Shown in pieces: positions 1-8,504 of a DNA stretch of 30,830 nucleotides (positions are counted from its first letter, which is position 1; each line of letters opens with the position of its first letter). The notes under the pieces were generated by a model, which saw nothing but the letters and a program-made list of their open reading frames with translations, ran no database searches and was not told the DNA's origin. The translations under genes and the position numbers were made by a program. The stretch lies in assembly GCA_002292265.1 (NCBI GenBank), contig DBBQ01000038.1, positions 104,490 through 135,319 of the forward strand. Direction: 5' to 3'. Source of the stretch: Flavobacteriaceae bacterium UBA980 (GTDB lineage: Bacteria; Bacteroidota; Bacteroidia; Flavobacteriales; Flavobacteriaceae).

Positions 1-21
1 CTACCCCTGAGCTACTTTCGC
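1..21 (-). tRNA. tRNA 5' end (probably tRNA-Gly), cut by the window edge
   Basis: The minus strand from position 21 down to 1 reads GCGAAAG TA GCTC AGGGGTA G. That is a 7-nt acceptor strand, the invariant U8-A9, the 5' half of the D stem and a D loop with GG. The anticodon is outside the window. The GCGAAAG acceptor followed by AGGGGTAG resembles flavobacterial tRNA-Gly, but the isotype is inference. It lies downstream of a tRNA-like structure and a promoter on the same strand, so it is probably part of a tRNA operon running leftwards. Confidence 0.72.
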
Positions 22-23
22 AT

Positions 24-94
24 TCTATTTCAAAACTCTGAAGTGACCCTCATCCGCCTCTGGTGGATGATGCGCTACCTTGAGCTGCTTCTAC
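24..94 (-). other. degenerate tRNA-like structure ahead of the tRNA
   Basis: Read on the minus strand, this begins GTAGAAG CA GCTC AAGGTA GCGC, which matches the acceptor, U8/A9-like and D-arm layout of a tRNA. The D stem has one mismatch. A stem-loop follows at 50-70 (arms CATCC and GGATG) in the place of an anticodon arm, but the loop is 9 nt rather than 7. A GGGTC variable-like segment comes next. No proper T arm or matching 3' acceptor strand is visible. The best reading is a decayed tRNA or a processed tRNA-like leader. It could also be an unrelated small RNA; on the plus strand 50-70 forms a 9-bp stem with a TCT loop. Confidence 0.35.
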
Positions 95-105
95 ATAATG
101 GAATG

Positions 106-113
106 CAAATGTA
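106..113 (-). promoter_or_regulatory. -7 promoter element (TAnnTTTG) for the tRNA transcript
   Basis: The minus strand reads TACATTTG, an exact match to the Bacteroidota -7 consensus TAnnTTTG. It sits about 12 bp upstream of the tRNA-like structure. No clear TTG lies 17-23 bp further upstream, so only half of the promoter is convincing. Confidence 0.5.
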
Positions 114-210
114 AAATAAATTTATTTTCTACTAAATATTGAACTCTGTTTTAAATTAAAAAAAGTAAAAATTCTTTTTAAATTGGTGGAACCGTTTAAA
201 AATCAAAAAC

Positions 211-1629
211 ATGCACACCTTAAGATTTTTCTTTCTCTTTCTTTTTTTTTCAATTTCCAAAAGTCTCACAGCTCAAAATGATGAACAACCCCTAAATATT
301 ATTGTCATTTTTGCGGACGACTTGGGCTATGGAGACTTGAGTTCCTTTGGGCATCCCACCATCCAGACCCCAAACCTAGATCAAATGGTGGTAGAAGGAC
401 AAAAATGGACACAATTTTATGTTGGAGCCAGTGTATGTACCCCTAGTAGAGCCGCATTATTGACGGGGCGTCTCCCTGTGCGAAGTGGAATGAGCAGCGA
501 CAACTATCGCGTTCTCTTCCCAGATTCACATCACGGGCTTCCCAGCAATGAAATTACCCTAGCCGAACAACTTAAAAAAGCAAATTATACTACTGCCTGT
601 ATCGGAAAATGGCATTTGGGACATCAAAAAGAATACCTCCCCTTGCAACATGGTTTTGATTATTATTTTGGTATTCCCTATTCCAATGATATGGATGCTC
701 CCCAATCTGTATTAGAAGAAAAGGGAGGTTATTGGGGATTGATTACCGATCCTAAAAACAATCAAATTGAAAATTTTCAAGTTCCCTTAATTCATAACAA
801 CACCGTCATCGAACGGCCCGCAAATCAACATACGATTACACGCCGTTATTCAGAAGAAACCATTCGGTTTATCAAAAACAATAAGGATCAGCCTTTCTTT
901 ATTTATTTGGCACACAACCTGCCTCATGTTCCACTCTTTGCTTCCAAAGAAGCTTTGGGTAAAAGTGCACGTGGGCTGTATGGTGATGTGGTAGAAGAAA
1001 TTGACCAGGGTATTGGTACTATTTTAAAAGCGTTAAAAGAAGAAGGTCTGGATAAAAATACCCTCGTCGTATTTACTTCGGACAATGGTCCCTGGACCGT
1101 CTTTAAAGAACAAGGCGGAAGCGCAGGACCGCTCTTTGCTGGAAAAGGAACCACTTGGGAAGGAGGCATGCGAGTTCCCACCGTGTTCTGGGCACCGGGA
1201 AAAATTGCACCCGGTATTGTGAATCAAATCGGTTCCACCCTAGATTTGTTCCATACCTTTAGTACGATCGCTGGGGTTCCCCTTCCTAAAGATCGTACTC
1301 TGGACAGTCACGATTTAGGTCCGCTCCTGTTCGAAAAACAAAAAGCTTCAAGAGACCATTTTTTATATTATCGGGGAACTCAACTCTATGCTGCGCGCTT
1401 AGGAGCCTACAAAGCCCACTTTATAACACAGGGAGAATACGGTCAGTTTGGTGACAAAAAAACACACGACCCGCCCTTACTGTACAACTTGAATCACGAC
1501 CCTTCAGAACAGTTCAATATAGCGGAAACTCATCCCGAAGTGTTAAAGAACATTGAGAGTCTTGTAACTGAGCACAAAAAGAATATGGTCCCGGGTCCAG
1601 ATCAATTAAAAGATCGAGGGGTAAAGTAA
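211..1629 (+). CDS. secreted sulfatase, S1 family, Cys-type
   Basis: A 472-residue sulfatase of the alkaline-phosphatase superfamily, which hydrolyses sulfate esters, probably on a sulfated polysaccharide or glycan fragment. Residues 1-22 form a signal peptide ending SLTAQ, so it acts in the periplasm or outside. Visible active-site elements are the metal-ligand pair D36-D37 in FADDLGYG, the formylglycine signature C76-T-P-S-R80, GKWHLGH at 132-138, H235, D291-N292 in FTSDNGP, and K312. C76 must be oxidised to formylglycine, so the enzyme depends on a maturase. The gene ends 1 bp from the mutS stop on the other strand. No partner glycosidase or SusCD pair is adjacent, so the substrate cannot be named. 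No good promoter match was seen in 114-210, which is very AT-rich. Confidence 0.93.
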   Translation: MHTLRFFFLFLFFSISKSLTAQNDEQPLNIIVIFADDLGYGDLSSFGHPTIQTPNLDQMVVEGQKWTQFYVGASVCTPSRAALLTGRLPVRSGMSSDNYRVLFPDSHHGLPSNEITLAEQLKKANYTTACIGKWHLGHQKEYLPLQHGFDYYFGIPYSNDMDAPQSVLEEKGGYWGLITDPKNNQIENFQVPLIHNNTVIERPANQHTITRRYSEETIRFIKNNKDQPFFIYLAHNLPHVPLFASKEALGKSARGLYGDVVEEIDQGIGTILKALKEEGLDKNTLVVFTSDNGPWTVFKEQGGSAGPLFAGKGTTWEGGMRVPTVFWAPGKIAPGIVNQIGSTLDLFHTFSTIAGVPLPKDRTLDSHDLGPLLFEKQKASRDHFLYYRGTQLYAARLGAYKAHFITQGEYGQFGDKKTHDPPLLYNLNHDPSEQFNIAETHPEVLKNIESLVTEHKKNMVPGPDQLKDRGVK

Positions 1630-1630
1630 T

Positions 1631-4231
1631 TCAATTTTTCTTTTGAGAGAGCCTACGCTTGATTTGATTCAACTGCATCAAAGCCTCTACAGGTGTTAGG
1701 GTATCGATGTCCAAAGCGGTGATTTCCTCACGAATGGCTTCCAACAAAGGGTCGTCTAGATTAAAAAAACTTAGCTGCAGCTCTGTATCTGTATCTTTTT
1801 TAGAAGGGCTCTTTTTCAATCCGTGCGAGGCCTCCAACACTTTGAGTTTTTCTTTTGCTGTTGCTAAAACATGCTGAGGCATACCCGCCATTTTAGCTAC
1901 GTGGATTCCAAAGCTGTGGGCACTCCCTCCCGGAACTAATTTTCTTAAAAACAGAACGTCTTCCTGCGTTTCTTTAATGGAAACATTAAAGTTTTTGATT
2001 CGCTCATGGGCGTTGGTCATCTCATTCAATTCGTGGTAATGCGTTGCAAATAAGACACGAGGTCTAAAGGGATGCTCGTGAAGATATTCAGCAATCGCCC
2101 AAGCGATGGAAATTCCGTCATAGGTACTAGTCCCTCTCCCAATTTCGTCCAATAACACCAGACTTGCTTCGGATATGTTATTGAGGATAGAAGCGGTTTC
2201 ATTCATCTCCACCATAAAGGTAGAAGCTCCCATTGATATGTTATCACTAGCCCCTACTCGAGTAAAGATTTTGTCCACAATTCCTAAAGTGGCTTTGGTA
2301 GCAGGAACAAAACTTCCCATCTGAGCCAATAACGAGATTAATGCGGTTTGACGAAGCAAGGCCGATTTACCCGACATATTGGGCCCCGTGATCATCATGA
2401 TTTGCTGTTTCTCCCGATCCAACTGGAGGTCATTGGCAATGTAGGGAACCCCTAAAGGCAGTTGTTTTTCAATTACGGGATGCCGTGCTCCTTGAATGTC
2501 TAAACGGGTAGTAGCGGTCATCGTTGGACAGCAGTAGTTATTCTTTTGCGCCATTTTCGCAAAGCCACAAATTACATCCCAACGTGCTACGGCAGCTGCA
2601 TTTTGCTTTAGTACTTCCAAATTCTTTTGCAAATTTTTGATCAAAGCGGCGAACAACTCTTGTTCTAATGCGAGAATACGTTCTCCCGCTTGAAGAATTT
2701 CTGTTTCAAAAGTTTTTAATTCTTCCGTGATATAACGCTCGGCATTGACCAAAGTTTGTTTTCGTACCCACTCCTCAGGGACTTTGTTCTTATGGGTATT
2801 TCGAACTTCTATGTAATAGCCAAAAACATTGTTGAATGCAATTTTAAGGGACGGAATTTGGGTGCGTTCTGTTTCCCGTTCCAGCATGGCGTCCAAATGA
2901 GATTGCGATGTATCTCTTAGACTTCTGAGTTCATCCAACCGTTCCGAAAACCCTGCTGCGATCACATTACCTTTTGAAACTACTACAGGGGCTTCAGGGT
3001 GCAAGGTCTTTTTTAATAAAGAAAGTACTTCCTGGGGGGAGGGAATTTTTTCAAGCTCAACTTTTAAATGTTTCGCCGATCCCTCCATCAAAACCTTTTT
3101 AAAATTTTCTAAAACCTCCAGAGAATCTGCCAATTGATTTAAGGCACGAGGACTAATTTTTTCTGTGGCAACCTTTGCCATGACCCGTTCAATATCAATA
3201 ATTTTTGAAAGCGCTTCTTCCGTATGTTCCAAGAGTGTTGTTTCTTCCAAAAAATCCTGAACGCGCTCTTGACGTTCTTCAATAAGCTTCAATTCTTTAA
3301 GCGGAAAAGCCATCCATTGTCTCAACAAACGGGCGCCCATAGCGGTTTGTGTCTGATCAATAATCTGAATCAAAGGCACCCCTTCCGGATGGTTGGGGTA
3401 GAAGAGTTCTAAGTTTCGTTGGGTAAATCGATCCAACCAAACAAAGCCCTCCTGACGGATAGGTGTAATATGGGTAATGTGTTGCAGCTTGTCGTGTTGC
3501 GTATCCGAAAGATAATGCATCACCGCACCTGCCGCACTGATTCCAGCCGTATAATTTTGAATTCCAAAGCCTTCCAATGAATGGGTTTGAAAATGAGATA
3601 CTAGTTTTTGTTCCGCTGTGCTCTTCTCAAAGGCCCAATCCTCAATATAAAAACAGGGGTATTGCTCTCCAAACTGTTCCTTAAAAAATTGTTTTTTTGG
3701 CTTGGGAACCAACACTTCACTGGGTCCGTAGCTTTGCAACAACTGCTCGATTTGTTCTCCATTTCCCTCCGCTACCCAAAAGTCGCCTGTAGAAATATCC
3801 AAAAAAGAAATTCCCCAATGTTTTTCAAAAAATACAGCAGCGAGATAGTTGTTTTTCTTTTGGTCCAAAACATCATCGTGGAGCGATACTCCGGGGGTGA
3901 TCAACTCGGTAACTCCTCGCTTTACAATTTTTTTTGTCAACTTGGGATCTTCCAATTGATCGCAAATTGCCACCCGACACCCTGCCTTTACTAGTTTGGG
4001 CAAATAGGTGTTAATCGAATGATGTGGAAACCCAGCCAATTCGGTTTCACTTGTACTCCCAGCGCCGCGTTTGGTCAGGATAATACCCAAGATTCCTGCG
4101 GCCTTTACCGCATCTTGACCAAAGGTTTCGTAAAAGTCCCCCACACGAAACAGCAAGAGCGCATCAGGGTATTTCGCCTTGATGCGGTTGTATTGTTTCA
4201 TTAGAGGTGTCTCCTTAGCGGCTTTGGGCAC
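1631..4231 (-). CDS. mutS: DNA mismatch repair protein MutS
   Basis: An 866-residue, full-length MutS that binds mismatches and small loops and starts methyl-independent mismatch repair with MutL. The mismatch-reading F33-Y-E35 lies in GDFYETFG. Connector, lever and clamp regions follow. The ATPase domain has Walker A GPNMSGKS at 616-623, Walker B with signature DEIGRGTSTYDG at 695-706, and ATHYHEL at 729-735. The C-terminal helix-turn-helix region is present. The length matches bacterial MutS1, not MutS2, which has an Smr domain. It is transcribed divergently from the SpoU methyltransferase across a 110-bp gap and is not in an operon with mutL. Confidence 0.98.
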   Translation of the reverse strand: MPKAAKETPLMKQYNRIKAKYPDALLLFRVGDFYETFGQDAVKAAGILGIILTKRGAGSTSETELAGFPHHSINTYLPKLVKAGCRVAICDQLEDPKLTKKIVKRGVTELITPGVSLHDDVLDQKKNNYLAAVFFEKHWGISFLDISTGDFWVAEGNGEQIEQLLQSYGPSEVLVPKPKKQFFKEQFGEQYPCFYIEDWAFEKSTAEQKLVSHFQTHSLEGFGIQNYTAGISAAGAVMHYLSDTQHDKLQHITHITPIRQEGFVWLDRFTQRNLELFYPNHPEGVPLIQIIDQTQTAMGARLLRQWMAFPLKELKLIEERQERVQDFLEETTLLEHTEEALSKIIDIERVMAKVATEKISPRALNQLADSLEVLENFKKVLMEGSAKHLKVELEKIPSPQEVLSLLKKTLHPEAPVVVSKGNVIAAGFSERLDELRSLRDTSQSHLDAMLERETERTQIPSLKIAFNNVFGYYIEVRNTHKNKVPEEWVRKQTLVNAERYITEELKTFETEILQAGERILALEQELFAALIKNLQKNLEVLKQNAAAVARWDVICGFAKMAQKNNYCCPTMTATTRLDIQGARHPVIEKQLPLGVPYIANDLQLDREKQQIMMITGPNMSGKSALLRQTALISLLAQMGSFVPATKATLGIVDKIFTRVGASDNISMGASTFMVEMNETASILNNISEASLVLLDEIGRGTSTYDGISIAWAIAEYLHEHPFRPRVLFATHYHELNEMTNAHERIKNFNVSIKETQEDVLFLRKLVPGGSAHSFGIHVAKMAGMPQHVLATAKEKLKVLEASHGLKKSPSKKDTDTELQLSFFNLDDPLLEAIREEITALDIDTLTPVEALMQLNQIKRRLSQKKN

Positions 4232-4317
4232 GAAAATTGGTTTTTACGAATGTATTTAAAATTTGAAGGTTTCCCCAAAAACAAAGATGCAAATCCCTTC
4301 ATAAAAATCAGACTGTG

Positions 4318-4325
4318 TATTTTTG
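4318..4325 (+). promoter_or_regulatory. -7 promoter element for the SpoU methyltransferase
   Basis: TATTTTTG matches TAnnTTTG exactly and ends 16 bp before the ATG at 4342. The expected upstream TTG is not evident at 17-23 bp, so this is a half-supported promoter. No equally good element was found for mutS on the other strand; CATCTTTG (minus strand, about 4281-4288) has one mismatch. Confidence 0.45.
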
Positions 4326-4341
4326 TTTTTTCTAACAAGTT

Positions 4342-4872
4342 ATGCGCAAACTCAAAAACGAAGAATTGATCCGAAAATCGGTGGCGGAATTTAAAGCTGC
4401 TGAAAAACTGCCCTTGATATTAATCTTGGATAATATCCGAAGTTTAAATAATATCGGTTCGGTTTTCCGTACTTCAGATGCGTTTTTAGTCAAAAAAATA
4501 TACCTCTGTGGTATTACCGCTTGTCCGCCACATAAGGACATTCATAAAACAGCCCTTGGAGCTACAGAAAATGTCCATTGGGAATATGCTGAATCTGCAC
4601 TTAACGTTGTAAAAAAGCTACAAAAGGAGGGAACCTCGGTATGGGCGATCGAACAAACAGAAGCCGCAACACCACTTGACCAATTTCAACCCAACCCAAA
4701 TCAAGCCCATGCGTTTGTATTGGGCAATGAAGTTCATGGGGTCGCGCAAGAAGTAGTCACCAGGTGTGGGCAAGCGCTTGAAATTCCGCAATTCGGAACG
4801 AAACATTCTTTAAACATCAGTGTGGCTACAGGAATTATTGTCTGGGATTTTTTTACGAAAAAGAAGCTCTAA
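4342..4872 (+). CDS. SpoU/TrmH-family RNA 2'-O-ribose methyltransferase
   Basis: A 176-residue SPOUT methyltransferase that uses SAM to methylate the 2'-O of a ribose in tRNA or rRNA. The three SpoU motifs are intact: motif 1 N37-I-G-S-V-F-R43, motif 2 LGNEVHG at 127-133, and motif 3 SLNISVATGI at 156-165, which forms the trefoil-knot SAM pocket. There is no N-terminal RNA-binding extension, so it is the short TrmL/TrmH type. The RNA target cannot be read from the sequence. Its 3' end overlaps the convergent folK-dNK gene by 20 bp. Confidence 0.9.
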   Translation: MRKLKNEELIRKSVAEFKAAEKLPLILILDNIRSLNNIGSVFRTSDAFLVKKIYLCGITACPPHKDIHKTALGATENVHWEYAESALNVVKKLQKEGTSVWAIEQTEAATPLDQFQPNPNQAHAFVLGNEVHGVAQEVVTRCGQALEIPQFGTKHSLNISVATGIIVWDFFTKKKL

Positions 4873-5968
4873 ATACCGCTCTTAAAATTTTTTGAAAAGC
4901 GTATTCGTTTTTTTCAAAATCAATCCGATCCACATCGATTTCTAGAACGGGAAAAGGAAGGTTGCTATTCAACAGTCTGCGGTATCCCGCTTCGATCTGT
5001 TCTAGGTAGGACTCCTCAATACCTTGTTCAAAAGAGCGCCCTCTGGTCTGAATTTGCTTTTTTAAATGAACTACCGATGCCTTTAGAAAGAGTAATAAAC
5101 TCGGCTTTTTTTTCTGTTCAATTTCTAAATCAAACTTTTCTCTATACGTTTCAAACTCGTCTGAGCTCAAATTTTCTGCTGCAAAGATCAAACACTTATG
5201 CAAACAAAAATCTGCAATTACAGCCTCGGGCTCTTTTTCCCAAAAAAGTGTGTCTTTTTCAAATCGATCGTTCAAAAAATAGGTCTCTACTTGCAAGGCA
5301 TGGGCCTCCGGGTTTTGATAAAAATCTTCCAAATGTGGATTTTCAGCAAACGCTTCTGTATGTAATACAACCTGATAGTACTTTGCAATCAGACTAGCTA
5401 AAGTTGTCTTACCTACACCAATATTCCCCTCGATTGCGATATAAGGAAATACTTTAAGAATGGGGGGAAGACCCAAATTGTATTTCAGAGGAATAACTTC
5501 AGCAGGGTCTGGACTTTGCGCTACTAATTGTTCTACCGTTTGAAATAAAATAGGGTGGGTAAGGCTTGGAGCAATCTCGCTCAAAGGCTTTAAAACAAAA
5601 TTTCGCTGGTGCAATTTGGGATGGGGAACCTTAAGATCACTGGTACAAATAATTTCATTTTTATAAAACAAAAGGTCTAAGTCAATGGTTCTTGCAGCAT
5701 AACCTGAATCAGGTTCTCTATAACGGCCCAGTTGTTGTTCGATTTCCAAAAAAACCTCCAAAAGAGCCTGAGGGTCCAGGGTTGTATCGAGGCTTGCACA
5801 GGCGTTGTAAAAAGGAGTGCTCTCAAATCCCCATGCAGGCGTCTCGTAAACTTGAGACAATTGCTTTACCGAAATGGGATAGGCTTCCAGCAAAGCAAGT
5901 GCTTTGTGAAGGAACTCCATACGGTCTCCTAAATTACTCCCAAGGGAAATAATAATTTGATCTTTCAA
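4853..5968 (-). CDS. folK: bifunctional HPPK (FolK) / deoxynucleoside kinase fusion
   Basis: A 371-residue two-domain protein. Residues 1 to about 155 are 6-hydroxymethyl-7,8-dihydropterin pyrophosphokinase, a folate biosynthesis enzyme, with SLGSNLGDR at 8-16, a GFES loop near 47-50 and the signature RTIDLDLLFY at 93-102. From about 174 to the end is a deoxynucleoside kinase of the dAK/dGK-like family. It has P-loop GNIGVGKTT at 181-189, ADFCLHKCLIFA at 252-263 where dNKs carry the DRS-type helix, and an arginine-rich LID (TRGRSFEQGIEESYLEQI) near 308-325. One uninterrupted frame joins the halves through a short Pro-rich linker. I believe this fusion occurs in other Bacteroidota, but I could not check. 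The 3' end overlaps the SpoU gene by 20 bp. Confidence 0.93.
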   Translation of the reverse strand: MKDQIIISLGSNLGDRMEFLHKALALLEAYPISVKQLSQVYETPAWGFESTPFYNACASLDTTLDPQALLEVFLEIEQQLGRYREPDSGYAARTIDLDLLFYKNEIICTSDLKVPHPKLHQRNFVLKPLSEIAPSLTHPILFQTVEQLVAQSPDPAEVIPLKYNLGLPPILKVFPYIAIEGNIGVGKTTLASLIAKYYQVVLHTEAFAENPHLEDFYQNPEAHALQVETYFLNDRFEKDTLFWEKEPEAVIADFCLHKCLIFAAENLSSDEFETYREKFDLEIEQKKKPSLLLFLKASVVHLKKQIQTRGRSFEQGIEESYLEQIEAGYRRLLNSNLPFPVLEIDVDRIDFEKNEYAFQKILRAVFRASFS

Positions 5969-5986
5969 AACGAAATTCTAAAATAA

Positions 5987-6013
5987 TTGTAAATCTACAA
6001 AACCTTATATTTG
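5987..6013 (+). promoter_or_regulatory. promoter of the sppA operon
   Basis: TTG at 5987-5989 and TATATTTG at 6006-6013 are separated by 16 bp, close to the flavobacterial TTG-N17-23-TAnnTTTG layout. The element ends 19 bp before the sppA ATG. It is the only good promoter seen ahead of the three-gene sppA, transporter, rluF run. Confidence 0.65.
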
Positions 6014-6032
6014 TAGCACCAAAACATTTTAC

Positions 6033-7799
6033 ATGAATTTTCTACGAAGTTTTTTTGCCTCAGTTTTGGGTACGTTAACTGCTATTGGATTCGCTTTTGC
6101 AATTCTTCTTTTTATTTTTTCAGCAACAGCAAGCCTACTCAACGCTCCGTCTGCTAACCGGCCCTTAAAATCAAGCAGCATACTGTCCCTAGATTTGAAA
6201 CTACCACTTGTAGAGCGTCCTCCTGTCTTTGATGAAATTCAACAATTCTTGGGAATTGATGAAGAAGTCATTGCGCTACCCGATGTACTCTCTGCCATTC
6301 GAACCGCCAGTACAGATCCTAACGTTGAAGGAATCCGATTGCGTTCCGATTTTGTAACAGCGGGGTGGTCACAGGCGCACAGCATTAGAAAAGCCCTAAA
6401 AAAATTCAAATCCGCAGGAAAATTCATTTATGCCTATGGAGATTTTTTTACTCAAAAAGGATATTTTGTTGCTTCTGTAGCAGATTCTATTTTTTTAAAT
6501 CCAGCAGGAGCTTTTGAATTTAAGGGTTTGGCCTCTGAAGTACTTTATTACAAAGATTTTCAAGACACCTATGGTTTTAAAATGGAAGTGGTACGACACG
6601 GAAAGTACAAGAGTGCCGTGGAGCCCTTTTTAGAAAACGAAATGAGTGCAGAAAATGAATACCAAATTAGCAGTCTCCTCAATGATCTTTGGTCAACGGT
6701 ACGAGAAGAAGTTTCCTCTGACAGAGGGTTTACCGAAGAGGCTTTGGATGCTTTGATCAATGACAACACACCAAGTCTTCCAGAAGAAGCTCTAGAAGCC
6801 AAACTCGTTGATGGACTTTACTACGAGGATACATTTGACGAAAAAATTAAGCTTCGATTGGAAATGGATCTCGAAGACGAACTGAAGTTGGTCTCCCAAA
6901 ACCGTGTCAATGCAAGTAACGCTTCCTATGACAGTGCTATTAAGGATCGCATAGGGGTTGTTTTTGCCAATGGACCCATCTTGTATGGTGAAGGTACCGA
7001 GTCCATCATTGCCCAGGGTGTTTTCGTTGAAACGCTAGAAGATTTTGCTCAAGACGATTGGATCAAAGCGGTAGTTTTAAGAATTAATTCCCCAGGGGGA
7101 AGTGCCTTGATTTCAGAACTGCTATGGCGTGCCATTGAAAAAGTAAAAGAATCCAAACCTGTGATAGTGTCAATCGGAAATACAGCAGCCTCAGGAGGGT
7201 ATTATATCGCGTCGGGAGCCGATGCTATTTTTGCAGACCCAATGAGTATTACAGGATCCATAGGGGTATTTGCCACCTTGCCCAACGCAACCGATTTTTT
7301 AGAGGACATTGGGATACAAGCGCAAACGGTAGAAACCCATCCCAATGCATTGGGCTACAGTCCCTACCAACCGCTAACCCTAGCCTTTAAAAAGCAGTTG
7401 GAGAAAGGTATTGAAAAGACCTATACCCAATTTAAACAACGGGTGGAACAAGGGCGTTCTTTAGATCCGGAAGTGGTTGAAAATCTTGCCCAAGGTAGAG
7501 TCTGGACAGGAAAACAAGCCTTAGAATTAGGTCTAGTAGACCGTTTGGGAGGCTTGGAAGATGCCATCGCAGAGGCTGCAGTACGTGCAGGAATTGAAAC
7601 CTACAACACCTTGGAATACCCCAAATTTGAAGAAAGTTTAGAAAGCATGTTGAAAGGAATCAGCCCCTCTATTGAACTACAAAACCCAATTGAAAATTGT
7701 ATCCCCAAGGACATATTGCTATCATTTAAAAATTTCAAAACTAAAACTCCCTCTCCCTACATCCAAACCCTTATGCCTTTTGAATTAAAAATCCACTAA
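6033..7799 (+). CDS. sppA: signal peptide peptidase SppA, 67-kDa type
   Basis: A 588-residue membrane-anchored serine protease that degrades cleaved signal peptides. A single N-terminal transmembrane helix lies at about 9-36, followed by two tandem ClpP-fold peptidase S49 domains. This is the long form, like E. coli SppA, and not the short Bacillus form. The catalytic pair is split as in the long family: Lys in GKYKSA (K193) in the N-terminal half, and Ser in NTAASGGYY (S387) in the C-terminal half. The INSPGGS strand is at 351-357. It heads an operon in which the next gene starts directly after its stop codon. Confidence 0.95.
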   Translation: MNFLRSFFASVLGTLTAIGFAFAILLFIFSATASLLNAPSANRPLKSSSILSLDLKLPLVERPPVFDEIQQFLGIDEEVIALPDVLSAIRTASTDPNVEGIRLRSDFVTAGWSQAHSIRKALKKFKSAGKFIYAYGDFFTQKGYFVASVADSIFLNPAGAFEFKGLASEVLYYKDFQDTYGFKMEVVRHGKYKSAVEPFLENEMSAENEYQISSLLNDLWSTVREEVSSDRGFTEEALDALINDNTPSLPEEALEAKLVDGLYYEDTFDEKIKLRLEMDLEDELKLVSQNRVNASNASYDSAIKDRIGVVFANGPILYGEGTESIIAQGVFVETLEDFAQDDWIKAVVLRINSPGGSALISELLWRAIEKVKESKPVIVSIGNTAASGGYYIASGADAIFADPMSITGSIGVFATLPNATDFLEDIGIQAQTVETHPNALGYSPYQPLTLAFKKQLEKGIEKTYTQFKQRVEQGRSLDPEVVENLAQGRVWTGKQALELGLVDRLGGLEDAIAEAAVRAGIETYNTLEYPKFEESLESMLKGISPSIELQNPIENCIPKDILLSFKNFKTKTPSPYIQTLMPFELKIH

Positions 7800-8501
7800 A
7801 TGACAGCTCAAAAAAAAGAACTTGCTAAAAATATCTACCTGTTACTCGCAGGATTATTTATTACTTCTTTGGTGGTATCCAATTTGATTTTCCAAAAGTT
7901 CTTTTATTGGTATCCCTTTGATTTTAGGCTTTTTGGCAATTCTCTTTTTGAACTCTCCGTAGGGGTCTTACCCTACCCCCTTACCTTTTTAATTACGGAC
8001 TTGATTTCAGAAATTTACGGCAAAAAGAAAGCCAATCAAGTTGTAGTAACGGGTATTTTCGCTTCTTTTTTTTCTATGGGAATTCTGTTGCTCGCCAATG
8101 CAGTTCCTGCCCTAGCCAACTCGCCCATAGACGATTCCACTTTTAACAAGGTTTTTGCGCTCTCCCCCATCGCTGTTCTGGCCTCCATGATTGCGTATTT
8201 ACTGGCTCAATTTGTGGACATTCGTATTTATCACTTTTGGAAAAAACTGACTCAGGGTAAAATGCTTTGGTTGCGAAATAACTTTTCAACGTTTAGCTCA
8301 CAGCTAATTGATTCGGTTCTCGTAGTTGGGTTATTGAGTGCTTTTGGTGTATTGGATTGGAGTCTTTTTTGGGGACTGGTCCTTTCTAGTTTTCTTTTTA
8401 AAGTTTTTGTAGCAGCTCTAGACACACCCCTACTTTATCTTTTTGTAGGTTTATTTAGAAAAACCTTTGATTTAAAGCCTACAGATGAAATTGAAATTTA
8501 A
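7800..8501 (+). CDS. queuosine precursor transporter (YhhQ/VUT family, DUF165)
   Basis: A 233-residue integral membrane protein with about six hydrophobic segments, starting at the nucleotide after the sppA stop. The family hallmark TDLISEIYGKKKAN is at about 61-74, with an N-terminal SNLIFQK and a C-terminal DTPLLYLF. This family imports queuosine precursors (preQ0/preQ1) used to modify the wobble base of GUN-anticodon tRNAs. The specific substrate is known for E. coli YhhQ and is inferred here. No queuosine biosynthesis genes lie in the window. Confidence 0.88.
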   Translation: MTAQKKELAKNIYLLLAGLFITSLVVSNLIFQKFFYWYPFDFRLFGNSLFELSVGVLPYPLTFLITDLISEIYGKKKANQVVVTGIFASFFSMGILLLANAVPALANSPIDDSTFNKVFALSPIAVLASMIAYLLAQFVDIRIYHFWKKLTQGKMLWLRNNFSTFSSQLIDSVLVVGLLSAFGVLDWSLFWGLVLSSFLFKVFVAALDTPLLYLFVGLFRKTFDLKPTDEIEI

Positions 8502-8504
8502 ACT

